Shown here: positions 18,467-20,113 of the stretch, in pieces
Layout: every line of letters begins with the position of its first letter
Numbering within the stretch: the stretch's first letter is position 1
The notes under the pieces: generated by a model
Database searches by the model: none
The model's input: only the letters and a program-made list of their open reading frames with translations
Told to the model about the DNA's origin: nothing
Translations under genes and position numbers: made by a program
Origin: F23-D06 sp045130275
GTDB lineage: Bacteria > Bacteroidota > Bacteroidia > Bacteroidales > WCHB1-69
Assembly: GCA_045130275.1 (NCBI GenBank)
Contig: JBGUPL010000083.1
Location: forward strand, 1 to 20,113
Reading direction: 5' to 3'
Length of the DNA: 20,113 nt

Positions 18467-20113
18467 TTATTTATTCAGGATCTTCTGAACGCCGTTGCCG
18501 ACCTTCAGCAGATAAAGACCTGCAGGATAAGATTGCATGTTCAAGGTAACGTGCGTGTCACCGTTATCGACCACCTGCAGCAACTTGCCGTTCAGGTTGT
18601 AGAGCTCGACGCGCTCGGCATTCTCGTTGATGATATACAACGTGCCGGTGCAGGGATTCGGGTAGGCGAAGACCTGCGGCATCTCGTGGGTCTCGATGCC
18701 GACGGGCTTCTGGTGGATGACGCCCACGCCGGTGAGATCGAAACCGCAAGTGTTGAAGTCAGTAGGCCAGGGATCGTTGACGATGTGACCGAAAGCGTCG
18801 TAAGAAGCGTACTGCGGGTCAATATTGCCCACCACGTCGATAATCCGCACATAGACGATGCTATCGAGGTTGAGGTTCTCGCTGCCAGCCAACTCTTCGA
18901 GATCAAACGGAGTACCGTAGCCGATTTGGAACTTGCCGGCTAAGTTGTTGATGAAAGTGGGATCCATGAGACCGAAAGTGCCGACTTGTGTCTCCGTCTG
19001 GGTGAGACTGGTGGCCGGGAAGCGCACGAAATGCACGCCGTCGGAGCTCACCTCCACGAAAGCCAACTCTAGGAAACCACCGTTGATGTCGTTCTCAAAG
19101 ACTGCAAAGTCAGGACCCTCGCCGTTGCGGATTGGACGCTCAAAGGTGATGAGCGCAGAACCGCCGTCACCAAGGCTGATGACATCCATGCTGTTATTCA
19201 TTGTTGCTGGTCCGATTGCGTTGGTTTCCGTACCGAAGGAGGCCAACGGGCTGTCCGGGTTGGAGATGTTTTGCGGACCTCTGGTCACGACCACATTGGT
19301 GGCCCAAGCCACAAATTGGTTGTCATTCGCAGCGATGGCGTTACAGCCGTCCGTACCCACACCGCCGCAGAACGGACCGTGCTCGGGAATCGTGTCAGGA
19401 CCGGAACCTCCCGTCGTGTCGGGAACCGTCACGGGATAGATAGTCATCGGATAGACATAGATGTAGTTCCAGTAGCCGCCGTATTCGTCAACCCAGACAC
19501 TGTCAACGAGGATACCCGTGCTGCCATCCGCCCATTTCTCGAAATCACCGTTGGCGAGTGTTTGGCCCATACCCCAGTCCATCACACCGTTATTGGTGCT
19601 GCTCCAATAATAACCCGGCGTGATGCCCAGCGGAGTAGTCATTCCGGCAGCAGTGTCAATGTAGTTGATGTCGCTGACCATGCCCGTGCCCGTAAAGCTG
19701 AAGCGCGGGTCTGCAGCGGCGATATGGTTCATCATGTCAGCCACGGTGGCGGTGCCGTTCCAGCGGTAACCCCAAGCCAAAGCGGTGTCAGCCCAGTTCA
19801 CGGCCATCACGGCTTCGTTGGAACCAGTGCCCACCCAGAAGAGAATATCGCTAAAGGCGATGGTCGCCTCCTCGGGAGTGGGATCGACAGGACCCGCAGG
19901 TGCGCTCACCGGCACGATCGGGGTTTGCCAAGCATAGCCCAACGTCGTCCAATCACTAGGATCACCCGTCATAGTAGCGCAATCAATGTTACCCACTTTA
20001 ATCAGGTCGCCCTGAGAGACATACATCTCCGTATAGCCGAAGTTAGCCAAAGTACCGTTCACATTGTACATGACGAAACCGGTGCTGGGCTGTGTCATGG
20101 TAAGGTTATAGTT
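18467..20113 (-). CDS. Secreted surface protein with T9SS sorting tail, 5'-truncated
   Basis: The frame is open to the right edge (Asn-Tyr-Asn-Leu-Thr before the first Met), so the signal peptide and start lie outside; about 548 residues are visible. The last ~70 residues form a type A type IX secretion sorting domain: FAYPNPCTGTLYI, VELYNLNGKLL and YPAGLYLLKVGNG. This domain directs export through the outer membrane and surface attachment in Bacteroidota. An internal domain contains VISLGDGGSALITF, GPDFAVFENDI and ELAFVEVSSDGVHFVRF, a pattern I recall from other Bacteroidetes surface proteins. The N-terminal part has FWVGTGSNEAVMAVNWAD. Ligand and role are unknown. It is GC-rich like pyrG, so it probably marks the return to resident chromosome. 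Confidence 0.85.
   Translation of the reverse strand, partial: NYNLTMTQPSTGFVMYNVNGTLANFGYTEMYVSQGDLIKVGNIDCATMTGDPSDWTTLGYAWQTPIVPVSAPAGPVDPTPEEATIAFSDILFWVGTGSNEAVMAVNWADTALAWGYRWNGTATVADMMNHIAAADPRFSFTGTGMVSDINYIDTAAGMTTPLGITPGYYWSSTNNGVMDWGMGQTLANGDFEKWADGSTGILVDSVWVDEYGGYWNYIYVYPMTIYPVTVPDTTGGSGPDTIPEHGPFCGGVGTDGCNAIAANDNQFVAWATNVVVTRGPQNISNPDSPLASFGTETNAIGPATMNNSMDVISLGDGGSALITFERPIRNGEGPDFAVFENDINGGFLELAFVEVSSDGVHFVRFPATSLTQTETQVGTFGLMDPTFINNLAGKFQIGYGTPFDLEELAGSENLNLDSIVYVRIIDVVGNIDPQYASYDAFGHIVNDPWPTDFNTCGFDLTGVGVIHQKPVGIETHEMPQVFAYPNPCTGTLYIINENAERVELYNLNGKLLQVVDNGDTHVTLNMQSYPAGLYLLKVGNGVQKILNK

Overview
The window looks like a chromosomal segment from a Bacteroidota bacterium, probably a gut or rumen-type Bacteroidales. 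Three things point that way: a type IX secretion sorting tail at the right end, the Bacteroidetes form of CTP synthase, and repeated TAnnTTTG (-7) promoter boxes just ahead of module first genes. The left edge (1-3299, + strand) is GC-rich housekeeping DNA: a 5'-truncated glutamine amidophosphoribosyltransferase followed by pyrG.

Between pyrG and the surface-protein gene at the right edge lies a roughly 15 kb accessory block built almost entirely of defence and toxin-antitoxin-like modules. It starts with an AbiEi/AbiEii pair on the + strand (3493-5259). A 0.6 kb stretch of REP-like hairpins follows, tandemly duplicated with a 356-base period. Everything after that is on the - strand. Read in transcription order from the right, the modules are: an AAA ATPase with a cysteine-rich unknown protein; a DUF3791-DUF3990-DUF3791 triplet; a RES-domain protein; a DGQHR/DUF262-like protein paired with a HEPN protein; and a restriction-modification-like operon. 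That operon consists of a small methylase subunit, a large Eco57I-type methylase, an embedded antitoxin/RelE-like toxin pair, and a GIY-YIG-helicase fusion. The right edge is a secreted T9SS protein (18467-20113) running off the window.

Some structure is not explained by the genes. The 3' end of the restriction helicase occurs three times: intact at 5928-6044, as a fragment inside the hairpin duplication, and as a diverged fragment abutting the pyrG stop codon. The AbiE pair therefore sits between copies of the helicase tail. The first methylase gene is preceded by a leader with mutually exclusive hairpins, one covering its start codon. The large methylase has an AT-rich middle between GC-rich ends, as expected of a swapped specificity cassette. 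Short AT-rich repeat words are read in frame in two genes of the operon. The HEPN/DGQHR pair and the AAA/Cys-rich pair are the best candidates for little-described defence systems.

All calls come from reading motifs and context by eye. No database or folding program was run.
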